Source: Phoronis australis (lineage: Eukaryota; Phoronida; Phoronidae). From it: a stretch of 64,000 nucleotides of DNA. Each line of letters opens with the position of its first letter. Position 1 is the first letter of the stretch. Under the pieces are notes generated by a model. It was not told the origin of the DNA, made no database searches, and was given only the letters and a program-made list of their open reading frames with translations. Of the stretch, positions 1 through 13,300 are shown piece by piece. Position numbers and translations under genes: made by a program. The stretch is taken from assembly GCA_002633005.1 (NCBI GenBank), contig NMRA01000111.1, forward strand, positions 402,866-466,865, in the 5' to 3' direction.

Positions 1-86
1 GATCACTAATTTACATTCTTACGGAAGCCTTTCAGGAATGCGAAACAATAATTATCCATAAATTAATTGTAAACCTTTTTCTTCAG

Positions 87-212
87 CTAAATCATACACC
101 ATGCAGTGGTGATGAAGGGCTTTGCAATGGCATGACTCTCATGCAATTCCGAGGAAAAACGGCGGAGTTGCAAAAAGTTTTAGTGACAACAAGAACCAAC
201 CCCGGAACAAAG
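87..212 (+). CDS. Possible plus-strand coding exon (unidentified)
   Basis: A 126-nt stretch between a strong pyrimidine tract ending TTCTTCAG and a GTATGA donor is open in only one frame, giving exactly 42 codons. The peptide includes TPCSGDEGLCNGMTLMQFRG and ends in TNPGTK, with two Cys. I do not recognise the family. It runs opposite to the ShKT gene, so it would belong to an overlapping or converging gene entering from the left. Chance is a real alternative because the exon is short and has no partner exon in the window. Confidence 0.35.
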
Positions 213-868
213 GTATGAAAAACAAATCACTAACTCGCATTCAAATCGCCACCTCAGCAGATCCAAGTTGGCGTTGCATGACTAGAGTTCCACGATGAAA
301 CAATGTCTGTTTTAGTCCGGCTTCATGAAGTTTTCTAACACAAAACACACGAATTAAAATCGAAATCGGCCTAAGCTAAGACCAAAACTTAGTCTGATAC
401 GCAATAGGCTTAAGGTAGCAATTTGGTTATTATTATTACATTTACGAATGTCATCACCACTGAGGAGCAAATTTCGCGTTTAGATAACACAATGTAATGT
501 CTGATAAATGTCACTAGGACTTGAGAAATGGTACATCCATACAAGCGTCTCCGTACATAAAATTCTACCAAACCTGGTTTTAGCCTAGCAACAAGTGCAA
601 AGAACAACTAAGAATATTTTACGTTTGTCAAAATAATTATGGCAAAGCATCATAAGACTCGTCTTTCGTTGAATAACAAGCAAGCAGGCAAACAAGGCAA
701 ACATACATTCCGCAAAGTTACATACTTGGTTCCTGCCAAAGAAAAAATTGGAAAAGACAAAATTTGTTGATTTCTCTGTCATTGTATTTCAAAAATGTAG
801 AAGCATGATTCATTTGCCAATGGCATTTTAGCTATTTACATGTCAAAACAACGCGTTGAGAATTTCGT
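213..868 (+). repeat. Duplicated intron segment, copy 1
   Basis: This stretch aligns in the same orientation with 1471-2098, for example around TCTGATACGCAATAGGCTTA and CATCACCACTGAGGA. Small indels and substitutions separate the copies. It contains no coding signal that I recognise. Confidence 0.8.
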
Positions 869-1275
869 TTAGAATCACCCATAATTCTGGAAATCTGGCT
901 TTAAAACTGCAGTTTTGAACATCAAAATAGAATCCGCAATACATCCGATGAACCAACACATGATATGGCTGAGACCTGTGAGGAGAATTATAGTGGACAG
1001 CCGGTTCTTAAATCGCAATGAGAGTGCTCAAGGAGAGAAGCTACGTGAGTGCGATTTCTAGAACATTGCACATAGTAGGACTGTTATCCATTGGATTATT
1101 TTCAAAAGGAAATGGTCTGATATTCACCCAGAAATTCTTTCACAAGTTCATGCAGTGTATAATTTGTATGAACATGAAGAGATGTCGACGCATTCAAATT
1201 TGATCTTGCCTTTGTGACAAATTGTATTACGTATACACATTTACTACAATTTTAAAATGCATGTGGCTAACTTAC

Positions 1276-1380
1276 AGTATCCGCAGAATTTGGGGCAGTT
1301 GCGTCTGGCCCATGGCTCATATGCGCCAGTGCATTTAGATCTGTCGTAGGAAGAGCAATCTGTCTTCAAGTCTTTACAGC
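1276..1380 (-). CDS. ShKT domain exon 7 (last one seen)
   Basis: The module reads CKDLKTDCSSYDRSKC, then GAYEPWARRNCPKFCGYC. The acceptor is AACCAG. A perfect GTAAGT donor lies inside the final Cys codon, giving a 105-nt phase 1-1 exon whose sixth Cys would be completed by the next exon. If that donor is ignored, the frame runs on through nine more residues to a stop at 1244-1246 and keeps the Cys, so this could also be the terminal exon. No AATAAA-type signal was seen just downstream. Confidence 0.88.
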
Positions 1381-4300
1381 CTGGTTTCAAACATATCGAA
1401 GCATTCATTTTACTGCATATGCATTCCAACTTAATTGACACAAGCACAATACATAACATAAGGGAACAGAGGGATGAAAAACAAATCACTCGCATTCAAG
1501 TAGCCACCTCAGCAGATGCAAAACACAAGAATTAAAATCGAAATCAGCCTAAGCTAAAACTAAAACCTAGTCTGATACGCAATAGGCTTAAGGTAGCATT
1601 CTGGCAATTATTATTACATTTACGGATGCCATCACCACTGAGGAATGTTTAGATTTCACAATCAAATGTCTGTGATAAATGTTACTAAGACACGAGAAAT
1701 AATACATTCATACAAGTGTCTCAGCACATAAAATTCTGCCAGACCTGGCTTTAGCCTATCAATAGATGCTATGAACAACTATGAAATTTGCGTTTGTCAA
1801 AACAATTATGACAAGGCATCATTAGACTTGTCTTTCATTAAACAAGAAGCAAACAGTTAAGCAAGACAAACATACTTTGCGACAGATTAACATAGTACGA
1901 TAATTTTCATTTCCATTAAAACTCACACCCCTACAAGGTTACACACTTGGCTTCCGCCAAATAAAAATGCAGGCAACAACGTTTGTTGATTTCTTTGTCC
2001 TTTTATTTGTAATCTGGAAGCACGATTGCGTTCATTTGTAAATGGCTTTTTGCTGGTGGCATGTCTAAAGACAACAACCTCAATGTTGAGAAAGTCGCCA
2101 AAACATTTTGGCCTTAACTAGAAGTTTTTTTAGATAAAAGTCTCATTTTGTGAAAGGTGTACTATGTGTGTGTACCTGTGGGACGTGTGTTAGACCACCC
2201 TCACTTATTATAGAAAACAATAACTCGCATCTTTCAACTTTGGCAATATGGCACACAGTTTGACCTACCTTCAGATGTGTCTGAAAAACGACAATATTGT
2301 TACATAAGGAGAACGAAGGAACAGATGTCCATTTAATCACAATCATTTCATCGACGGTGTTGCACGTCAAACTAGAAACCGCAGCATTAGGCCACCGTTC
2401 ATTCGACTCTATGAAGCCTAGAAAATCACTTCTGTGGCCACTTTTTGGGGGCAAGATAACTTTGGTGTTTTTAAGGTCATTAAGTAGTATACTTTAAGAA
2501 TCTAAAAAGTTCCCAAGATTGACTTGCACGTTTTCGAGAAATTTGACCACAAAAATCTGACACAGAAAACCAATCTTCAAAAACCAACAGCACTAGACAA
2601 AAACTGAATGATAATCTGATTGGGTTTTGTTCATTTGAAGTTATTGAACAAGGAAAGTGATAAATATGACGTTAGGTGGAGAATTGCTCAAAAAAGAAAA
2701 AAAAAATTGCAGCGCCTCCTGTTGGCCAGAAAACATATTACTGTATTCTGAACTCCTAAAAAAAGAACTATACAGTTAACCATTTGCAACTTGATAAAGA
2801 TCATCACAACCTACATGTGAACACCATACATTTCCAATGCTTCTGCAGCAAATTTTCTGTCATCAATTTCATTAATTGTCATAATGAATTAGCATTATAC
2901 CACATTTCAGTTCACTGTCAACTGTTACAGGGAACGACACACCGAGCAGTGTCAGTCATGAGAATGATAACATGTTGTCCATGTTTTCCATTAGGTTGAA
3001 AGTTTAAAGTTCTTTAACAACATATACACTTATTATGTTTCTTCATCCACTCCACCATCATTTGTATCATCATTATTGTCATTGTTGTTTTTTTGACTGA
3101 GACACCGTGTTCACACAGTCTGAACAGTCATACAACTTAGAACATGGCATGCCTGACTCCAAACAAGAGCACAATTTTTACTACAACCACTTCTTTTACA
3201 CTTGCCATTAACATTTTTCATGGCATTTTCTGGGGCTAAAGGCAGAGTCATCCAGTGGAGCAACAGACTACCCCGCTCCAAAAGCCACCCATTAGCAACT
3301 GGAGATGGTGCACTGACATGCTGTTGCAAGACTCGTTTGTGAATGGAACTCTGGTAGTTTACTCTTTTAGCATGTAGCAGCAAACAATCATTATGAGGAG
3401 GCATATCACATATTTCAACATGAATATGTGGTAGCGTGCTTTATTAACTGTTGATGACTCGCCGTACAGCTTGCATACAATCGGTTCAATGTCTTCCATG
3501 AGTTAACCAGGAAACACAAATTTTGAGCCAAACTCTAATGACAAAGACAAAGTTAAAAACAATCTCTGCAAGCCTGCACCCTACCCAAAATAAAAAAAAA
3601 GTTTTGACAACATGAATACCGTTTCATCTAAACACCTTGTTACACTAATCCTATTTATCTGAAATAGATAGCCAAAATAGTCTTCACTTTAGCACACAGT
3701 ATGGCCAACAACTGAATTTTCATTTTGTCTAAATGCTCAGCAAAAATAAGCATTAAGAGAAATGAGCATGATTACTAGCATTGATTGTACTGTGCAGCTG
3801 CCTCCAAACAATTTAAAACATAGAAACATTTTCATCATCCCTAACGCAGTAGTTCAGCCTTTGAAAAATAGAGGAATGGTCGTGTTGGCAATAGTTTTTG
3901 TTTAAAATTGAAGTGTCTTCTTTACCGTAGAGCTATAATTTCATTTGACGCTTCCTGTTTAAAATAGCACATAATTGGAAGAATAGAAATTGTCCTTTGC
4001 CAAAACTCCAATTAAAGAATCTTCAAAATGTGAGATACTGAAATCGGTGCAACATTTGAATTTTCAAGATAAATAAATTACAGAACACAGGTAATATTTC
4101 CATTTTTATATTTCTCAAATTCCAAACACTGCTCATAATTTTACATAAAAGGATCTCAAAATAGGCTTAGAAGTTCATAAAAAGCGGTGCTGATCACTCA
4201 CATGTAGGTAAAAACTACTGCCAGTACATTTGAGATTGAGACCACTATTACTACAACTTTATCAAGCAAAATAATTTTTGTTCTCTAATCTAAACTAAAG

Positions 4301-7300
4301 ATTATTTACAATAAATAACACCTTTTCAAATTAAGAATAGGTAGGCTTATTTACAACTGAATTTTTGGAACTGGGATTGGTTTTCTACTTTTCTTTTGTT
4401 TGTGAAGTTCTCCTTTGATGAAATTCGATTTGTGGCAAATGGTTCATTGTAGTGGCAAGACATATACGATATATTTCTTTAAGCACTGTTAAATGTACAT
4501 GTAACTGACAGAGACAATCTTCTTAATTTTCTAGTGGGCTCAACATTATTTCCATCATCAGCTTGGTCTTTTTCTTTTTAAAGAGCTCTTTCAACTTTTG
4601 TTACACTTGTTAAGTGTCTGAAACACTGCTTGTGATAGAAGCATGCACACACCAAGTCTAAAATGGGGAGCTCGAGTTTTTGAGAATGTGGACATTTATT
4701 AAGATTCACGGGGTACTTCAGTGCTACTAATTGTGCGTTCGTTGAATTTTGGTAGGTCCTACCTATTTAGTGAACTTTTTCTCATTTTCTACTTTTTCGG
4801 AGTTTTTGTTTCTTTCAGGCAAACCTTTTTACCCACTTTACCAAATGGGGGAGGCTCATTCAAGCCCCCGAGCCCCCCATCCCCGGATGCGCACATGACA
4901 AGAGCTCTGTTTTTTCACAAACACTTAAAAACTTATCAGCAATGATACTTCTCTTGCAATCACTGTTGATACGTTTGTTTGCAGTAGATTTACAGCAGGT
5001 AATATCTGAAAATTCCAGCTCAGGAATTTGAGCAGAAGCTGACACACAAAATGATTCAGGAATGTTCCAAGAATTGTTTCAGTACGACACTCGTGGCCAC
5101 ATAATTTGGTTTTCCACAATTCCTAACTGCTGCCTGCTGGTTTTTGAGCCTTGGCCCTTTGTAATTGCCTATTACTTGCACACCCATCCAAGAATTAACA
5201 CTATCCTATGTAGTCAGTAGCTGTAAACGAGCTAGCTAAGCCAGCCGGATAACATCAGCTGACTGTCTTCTGATGAAGGTTTTGATGCCAAGCAGACGAC
5301 TTATGAAGGGGAAAGGTGTGGACACAACATTTTCCTGGACTTTGATTGGCTGTTCGGATCATTTTGCACTGACACCTGGTGGCTAACATATTAGATGAGG
5401 TAATATTTTTTCCAACTTTTAAATTAAAATTCTTACTGAACGTGCAAGTGTATTCTTGGGAACTTTTTTGAAATGACTTTTGAACATCTGTAGATGGGTT
5501 TATTGTAAATTTCCCGTTTCCCCCAGAAAGTGGCCACGGAGGTGAAAGATAGGAGAGCTGGGACTATGGCCTACATATCCGCTGTTACAATAAACAAACA
5601 GTGTGATACGCGTTCGCAGGTCTATCGAAGTTGTTAGTAGAAATTCAGAGTTTAGTTGCAATCGTGAGAAAATTTCGGAACATTACGAGTAGTAAGGAAA
5701 CGAATCAAGGGAATTACTTGAAAGTCAATCAAAGCCACGTTCAGAGAGCCAAATTGGTACTTGTGAAAATGCGTAAATAGTATCAATGCTTTCAATCTTT
5801 GCCTTCCTTTTATGACGAAGAAGTACAACGTGAATTATAATAAAACAATTCTCGAGTACAAGCGCACTAACTTACGGAGTGGAGCACAATACCCGCAGTA
5901 TAGGGGACAATTAATTCTAGCCCATGGCTCGTATGTACCAACGCATGAAGTTACAGGGTAGTGAGGGCAGGTTGTCTTGTCTTCACAGATTGCTGTGGAA
6001 CGAAAAGATACGTCAATTTTACAGTACGGTTTCATCCAAGAAGTAAAGGATTTTAGACATAACAAAATTGATTGAACATGTATTCGCTTTGCTTTCTTTC
6101 AAAATCGTCCAAAAATAAAGAACCAATTTAGGACCTTACATTATACCTACCATTTACGAAGAACCCACCATGTCAGATTTGTCTAATCTCCTCTCTGCTG
6201 TACAGCCAGTAGAAGTTTTCAAAATGAACTATACTACAATTAACAATGCTCTGTGGACGTAGGAAAAATTCTTGAAGGAATTTGCAGACCTTTCCAGGTT
6301 GAGACAAAATTTTACAAAAAATGTTGTTCATTTGTAAAGTTGTTCTCTTTTCGTTAAAACAATAGTTTGTTGGTCACAGGCATTTTAGCCGTCATCACCG
6401 TCGTCATGGTCATCACTTTAACCATCAATTGTAGCATTTTATTCCGCCAGCATTCAGGTGAACCTTTGAAAGAACCAAGGAGCTGGAGATCCGCGAAGCA
6501 AACAATCAAAACATTGCTATCAATCACCAAAACAACACCTCCCGGGCTATTAACAAGCTTCATCTATTGCACAAGATGATAGGAAACAAATTTGCACCGT
6601 TAAAATACTAATTAAAGAATAGGCATTTGATAAGTTAATATCAAATGTCTCAAAAACGGTAAAAGGGGAATGATATTGCTGGAAGAGGAAGAGAAAACCT
6701 ATCTATATACCAAATTCCAGGAAAATACGTTTTGGGACGCATTATATACAATACGGAAAATCAGTCAATCAAAGTGAAATGCTAGGAAAATCTTGAATGA
6801 CTCTAGAGTATTAACTTTTATCAAAAAAAAACAGTGAAACTGCGCCTGACGCGATTCCTCCACATTAACAATTTCCGAAAGATATTTCAAGGGACACGGG
6901 AAATACATGTAGGGCTCCACAAAGCAAAAAAAAAAAAATCCGAAACGACAGCCACTACGCCATCCTATATTCGAGTTGAACCTAAACACTTGACCTAGAG
7001 CTACTAACGAGCCACTGTTCTGGGGGCGCGTGCCTTGTCGTGGCGTCTTATACTTCTAGAAGGGTCATCTATGTCGGGCAGGTCGAAATATGAGATCAGA
7101 CTAAATGCACCATGTCATGCTGTAAGGTCGATTCGTAATGCGAAAGTTTGCTGTCGCTCTCTCATCGCCCTGGTTGTCTTGAAAAGCCGGATCATGGTAA
7201 TTTAGTCGAAAACATTCCATAGCGTTTTTAATAAGCGACTGAGGGCTTGGTAGCTAACAAATTCTGTTGTACCTTCTTGGGGTTTTTTAGTATCTGTCTC

Positions 7301-10300
7301 CAGCCTTGTGATACGGAAAGTACAAAAGTGACCATGTTGGTTTTTGAGTGTTAATCAGTTGCGGCAGACAGTAGAAAAAAAGGACCTGTGCTAGCTAAGA
7401 ATTGTGGGTCAACCGCGATGCACAGAGTTGCGTCTGTGCTAGCGGACTAACCCTTGCGTGGTTAGCCCTCTGAAGTAGCGAGGGTCTGGTCATAGAGGTT
7501 GACTCGCTAAAGCTTGGCTTTTAGGCTGGGGGTTTCCCCTCTTCTTGACAAAAACGGGGGAGTGAGCTGTCGGACATAGTGATGGATCATATGTTAAGTT
7601 CATGATGAGGAAAGGTCAAGTAGTTGGGCCTTTGTTGCCACGTAATCAGTGAGGTGAACGCGGAGACGGCCGTGTCGAATCTAAGCATGTGTCTCAACCT
7701 GGATTATCAGAGTTTTTCGGTCCCTGCTGGTCGGGGTTCAACAGACCAGACTCAAGCACGATTGAATGTGGCTACGGCTGCGGACGTTCGGACGCTTACT
7801 CAGGAGTGAAATGTGCTTCTGCTGCGTCTTCTGTTGCTAAAAAAGAAGCCGATGTCGCATCTGCCCAAGAATCTGGAATTTCAGACACATTCTCATGGCA
7901 CCAACCACTCTAGTGGGTCTGACGTCTCCATCCCATGGTCAAGTCACTTTGAGCCACCTAAGATGGACATGTCTGGTTTTTGAGCACAACAGAGGATTGC
8001 CTAAAGTGAACTTACCGTGAGCGTGTACTGATTTTAAAAGAACAGAAACGCGCACAGGTGTGCACGCATGGATGTCAGTCGTCCATCAGTCCACAATCAA
8101 AGCGGCCACTGGATGAACAACATTTTTACATATTTGACGATCAGGTTCAATTCAAAATTTGAAAATGGCTACACCTTACTGTACTTTGCTTGCAACTAAA
8201 CTGAAATAACAAATAACAGAATAGTAAACCTCAATTTTCTGTCTCTTGGCCGATTTTAAGGCATTCACACCGCACTAATTTTCTGGGAGCTCTGTCGTTG
8301 CTATGGAGCTTACTTAGGTCACAGAGCTAGACTTTTATTCCTAGGTAGAGAAATTTACTTCTCGACCCTCTTGTTACCCTTTGGTGTAGCCACCACGCGC
8401 GTGGTTTATGAATAACACAAAACCTCCTTTTATCGTTTGCACGATCCTGTCATCTACACGTCAAACAAATGCACTCGGGGAAGTTGGCCGGGTACAGCCC
8501 GATGCCACGTGAAGCACTCTGAATCAAATTCAAAATTATTACTAACTTAGTTATTGATACCAATTTTGTTGTTTTCCATTGATATCATATGTTTAACGGA
8601 TATGCTGGCGCTTGTCCTTATCAGCGGGGGATAGGTTCGATCGAACCCCCCGAAGCCCCCTGGCTACGGTCCAGCATCATATTTTTATATCAATAAATGG
8701 AAAGTGGTTTCAAGTTTTTGGTGCCACAGGCTCGACTGAACGGCAATTACGATGCAGCGGGGTTCAGACAATGTGGAATATTTTGTAAAGATTTTTTGGT
8801 ATCCATTTCTGACTGCTGGCCCACAAGGACGGCGATGCGACGAGTCGGACGGACGTTTTCACTGTTTAATCTTGGATCTTGATTCTAAATACCTCTTTTA
8901 GCGTATCTAGGATGTGGTATTTTCAACACATTTAGCCAAAATTTTACACATGTGACATAGTACTTGAAGAGAGCGTATAAATTCCACATTCACCCAATGC
9001 AGCACATTTGAGCACGATTTTCCAACCGCGTGACCAATTTTATAAATTTGGACATATACATTTTCAAGCCATTCATATACTTTGAATCCCCAGATGTCCG
9101 CATAGTTGGCACAGCAATGGTAATTCCGTGCACTGGTTACTAATTTTAGAGACAGACATAGCAACTTTATTAACTTAACGTTTTAGTCGCTTTGGACCAA
9201 AATAATCTTGGTGTATAAATATTCCAAGATCTTTATATTGGTAGACAACCTCTACTAATTGATTTCCATAATACCACTTCTCATACGCTCTGAGCGGTCC
9301 GCCGTTTCTAAAAGCAACGATTTCCGTTTTTCAGATTTAAAATCATGCCCAAATAAGAGCAATTATCATAAAGGCAGTTTAACTTTGTAAATTAATTTGA
9401 GTGCTCGAACACAGAACCATATCATCAACATACGACAGAGTTTTGACTTCCGGCGCATAGTCATTGATATAAACCCCTTCAATGGTTTGGGAATTATCTA
9501 GGACTTCGATAAATAATAATGGGCTGATTTTACACCCTTGTCTGGTGCCGAAAGAACAGCAAAAATGTCAGTTAACCCTTCTCAAGTCCTTACACATGAA
9601 CGTGATTTGATGTACACATATTTCAGGACTTTAAGTACGTTACCGTGGATACCATTTTTTGTCATCTATACCCAAGTAGCATGTGAGGAACTCTGTCAAA
9701 CGCCTTCAAATAGTCGACAAAAGCACAATAAAAACGGCCCCCGCGCTTAGTCATATATTTTTGGCAAATGGCCTAAAGCATAAATATTTGGCCCAGGTTG
9801 CAATAGCCCTGGCAGTGTACGGTGTGTGATTCACGAGGTTCGTCATTTGCTTCAGCCCAGGTGCTTGGTGAATAGCTTTCTTACTGCTGGCAACATTAAG
9901 ATACGTCTATAATTGTTCTCATCTTCAGTGTTACCCTGTTTAAACATCGGGACAATTATTACGTCACACCAGCCCTGTGGGTAGTGGCCTGTGGCAAGAA
10001 CTCCATTGAAAAGCAGTTCCTCTACAGGAACAAAAGCTACCCTCGTACTCTTCAACATCTCAAAAATAACATAATCAATGCCGGCTGCTTTGCCCTTTAG
10101 AAGATCCAGTATAGCACAGTCAATTTCCACACATGAGAAACAAGTGTTCAAATCAGTGGGTAAATTTTCGTCACAACCATCACAATAATTGTCATGATTT
10201 TCTCGTTGTAACACAGTCGTTCTTGACATAATGTCGATCAATTCTATCCGTTCATTGAACAACAAATTAAAATAAACGTACCGCCGTTCAATTAAATATT

Positions 10301-13300
10301 AACACAGTCCTGTTACATATGAACTGTTCAAACCTGGTGGTGTAGGGGACTTAGAACAATATCCACAGGTCAAAGAGCAATTGTCCCTTGCCCATGGTTC
10401 GTAGCTGCCAACACACGTCCACGAAGGATAAACGTTACAGTCGACGAGTTTGTCTCTACAGTATACTATAAACAGAGAGGCATTACAAACAAGCTGTGAA
10501 TGTCAAAAATCATCATTACTTCGGAAAACAAGAAAATACTTATACGTGTTTGTAGCTAAAAAGAGCTTCTTTGAAAGACAGTACATTACCTAAACTAGAT
10601 GTACTAAGTGATCTTTCCCAAGATCGCTGGGTATTTGACCTGTTGATTCAAATGTTGACAATCACAAGTAGAGAAATCAGAAACCTTTAGAGAACCAAAG
10701 CGACGAACAATCCACACTGTAATTTCACCTTATGACACGATTCAGTCGTCAAGAATTAAAACGTTACCAATATTTCTGAAAGTCTCTGAAAGATTTTTGA
10801 CAGTCTTGCCAAGATTTTCTATCTATATGCCAATATTTTCTAAAACCTTTACCAACGTTTTTCATAATAAACATTCCACCGCTTCACAAAGGTCTTGCGA
10901 ATAGCATTGGAGTCTTGTGCTCTTATTGAAAACGAGAACATAACGTAATTATATGCACGTTTTCACGCTTCAAATTGTTTTCTGTAGTTTTTATTAGGTA
11001 GTGTCCCTATCAACCGGGACACACCGACACTGCAACGCTACCCCATGTTCTACAAGGTCAAAGAACTCCACAACATCTTCCAACGCAAGCGCATAGTCAC
11101 GCTGCGATACATGATGTCATTCATTGGCCTCCTCAACTTTTCCTGCTATGTAACCCTAAACAAGGAGGCTCGCGTCGACAACCGCTCCTGGCTAATCTTC
11201 CTACACCACTTCATCGGCAAACCCCCTTCTCTTCGACAAGTGGGTTTATAATTCATCCATCAGCCTCTGCACTGACGCAGCTGCCATACATAGCGGTTTT
11301 GCTGCAACCATAGGTTTTCGGTGTTCTCGGGCCGCTGGCTGCCGTCTACATCTGACCCCCACATCACCTTTAAGGAACTCTTTCCAACTGACCTCTCCAC
11401 TGAGATCTGGGGTCACGCCTCCTCTTCATGTGCTACAATTCCGTCGTATTTGAGATCAGCTAAAAGTATTCGTCAGTGAACAAAGAAATGTTGAGCCTCG
11501 TCTGCCGTCTTGTTAACACCTTCCCGCGACTCAACATTTTCGCTCGTGCTAAGCACGTTCCAGGATCATCCGACTTCGTCTTGTTTCCAATTTCAGGATG
11601 CCTTCTTCATAGCTCTCTGGCTGAACCGGATTCCAAAGCCCATACTTCAGGCAGTCCTCTCATTCTAGACTATATCTGCTCCGTATCATTCTACCGCATC
11701 GTTCACATTGTCACCTTTTCCAGTCCCTCAACCCGCCTCCCCGTCTCTATTGACACTTTGTCTTCTTACATCGCCCATCTTTACCCTCTGGTTTTACGTC
11801 CAGCACATACTCCTACATATCGGTATCATCTTTGTTCATCAGCTTGGTTCCCTCTCCGACCCTGGCTCTTCATGTTGACACATATAACATCCTTACCTCC
11901 CTTATCGACTCTATGCCTCCTTCGTCCATTCACTCCACTCATTCGCACCACACATCAACCTTATTTACCCTTCATATTTTTTCCTCTCTGCCTTCCTATC
12001 TTAACTTATTCAGCCATTTCTGTGGACCCCATTCGGCCTTGCTGACTCTTCGCCAGTCACATGTTCCTTCTTCACCCAAACTCTTAGTTCTGTCATCTTA
12101 TCTGACTCTCTCTACCCTCGCACTACAAGTTTCAGTTTCCGCATCGGTGCCGCCACTTGCGCCGCTGCTCTTGGCATACTGGAACCTGTCAACCAGCGCA
12201 TGGGCCGCTGAAAGTCCGACACAGTCAGAAGCTACATGCACATGCCAGTTTCCTCCCGCCTTACTACTAGCAGTTACCATTTATTGTAATCTCCATTCAG
12301 CCTTTCCCTAATCACTCCTTCATCATGTCTATGCATTCCTTGTAATGGTACTCGCCAACATGGGTGACGTTGTATCGCCTACTTCGGTCTCCTTTTCATC
12401 TCTGGTAACAAGCGTGCGACGCACGTATTACTCGGGACATATGTCAATCATAAAAATCATTGTTATTGTATTTCCAAATGCCTTCTTTCACATAATTTTG
12501 CTTTTTGGATAACCATAAAAGGATACGAAACTACATACACAGTTTTCATCCTGAGTGACGTTCTGGGCAACGGGAATGGTGATCATATCCAACAGTTGCT
12601 CTAAAGTCTTTTTGTCTGGATTGAAACTCAAGTTATGGCCGTGGTTGAAAGTACTTGCTGCTTATGCTCAGCTAATTCCACCGGTTTACCATGTATGTGA
12701 GATGTGTAGCATAATCTCTTAGAAATATATATTGGATTCGGGGCAAGATTCAACGGCGTTAACGTTATATAGGACCCTTAAAATGTCCAATTCGTCTCAT
12801 TTCAGAACATCATATCCCAAAAATAGACGATCGTATTCATAATGAAAACTTATATACCATGTTTAATACACTATTCTCCAAAATGATTTTAGCTTATACA
12901 TTTCGAAAAAAATCTCATCAAAATTTTTAGAAATTTTATCAAGCCTTCGGAAAAAAATTGACAAGATTTTCAAAAGCATTGGCAAAAGTTAACTCTTGAA
13001 GAGTTATTCGTGATGTTTAAGATGGTACAAGGTCTGGATTTTTCGCCGCTTTCACATTTCAAACGTACATGTAGCTTTGACATTTTCTTTCGATAAAAAA
13101 TAACTCTTGCTGGCACTTCACTGCATACTATAGTGAACCCAACAATGTTCAGTACTGTACAGTTTGATTTTAAAGGCGAAGGCATCCTTTTTTCATGTCA
13201 TTTTGAGCTAAAATAAGGTTGGTTGGTTATCCTAGACATATTTTCCACTTAATTAAAAGCTTTTCGTAACTTTATTAATTACTCGTCCGCTACTCCGGCA

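Noticed and set aside
6367-6579. Plus-strand ORF with a hydrophobic start resembling a membrane segment
   Set aside because: It overlaps a minus-strand frame, has no splice context or family motif, and lies in AT-rich intron.
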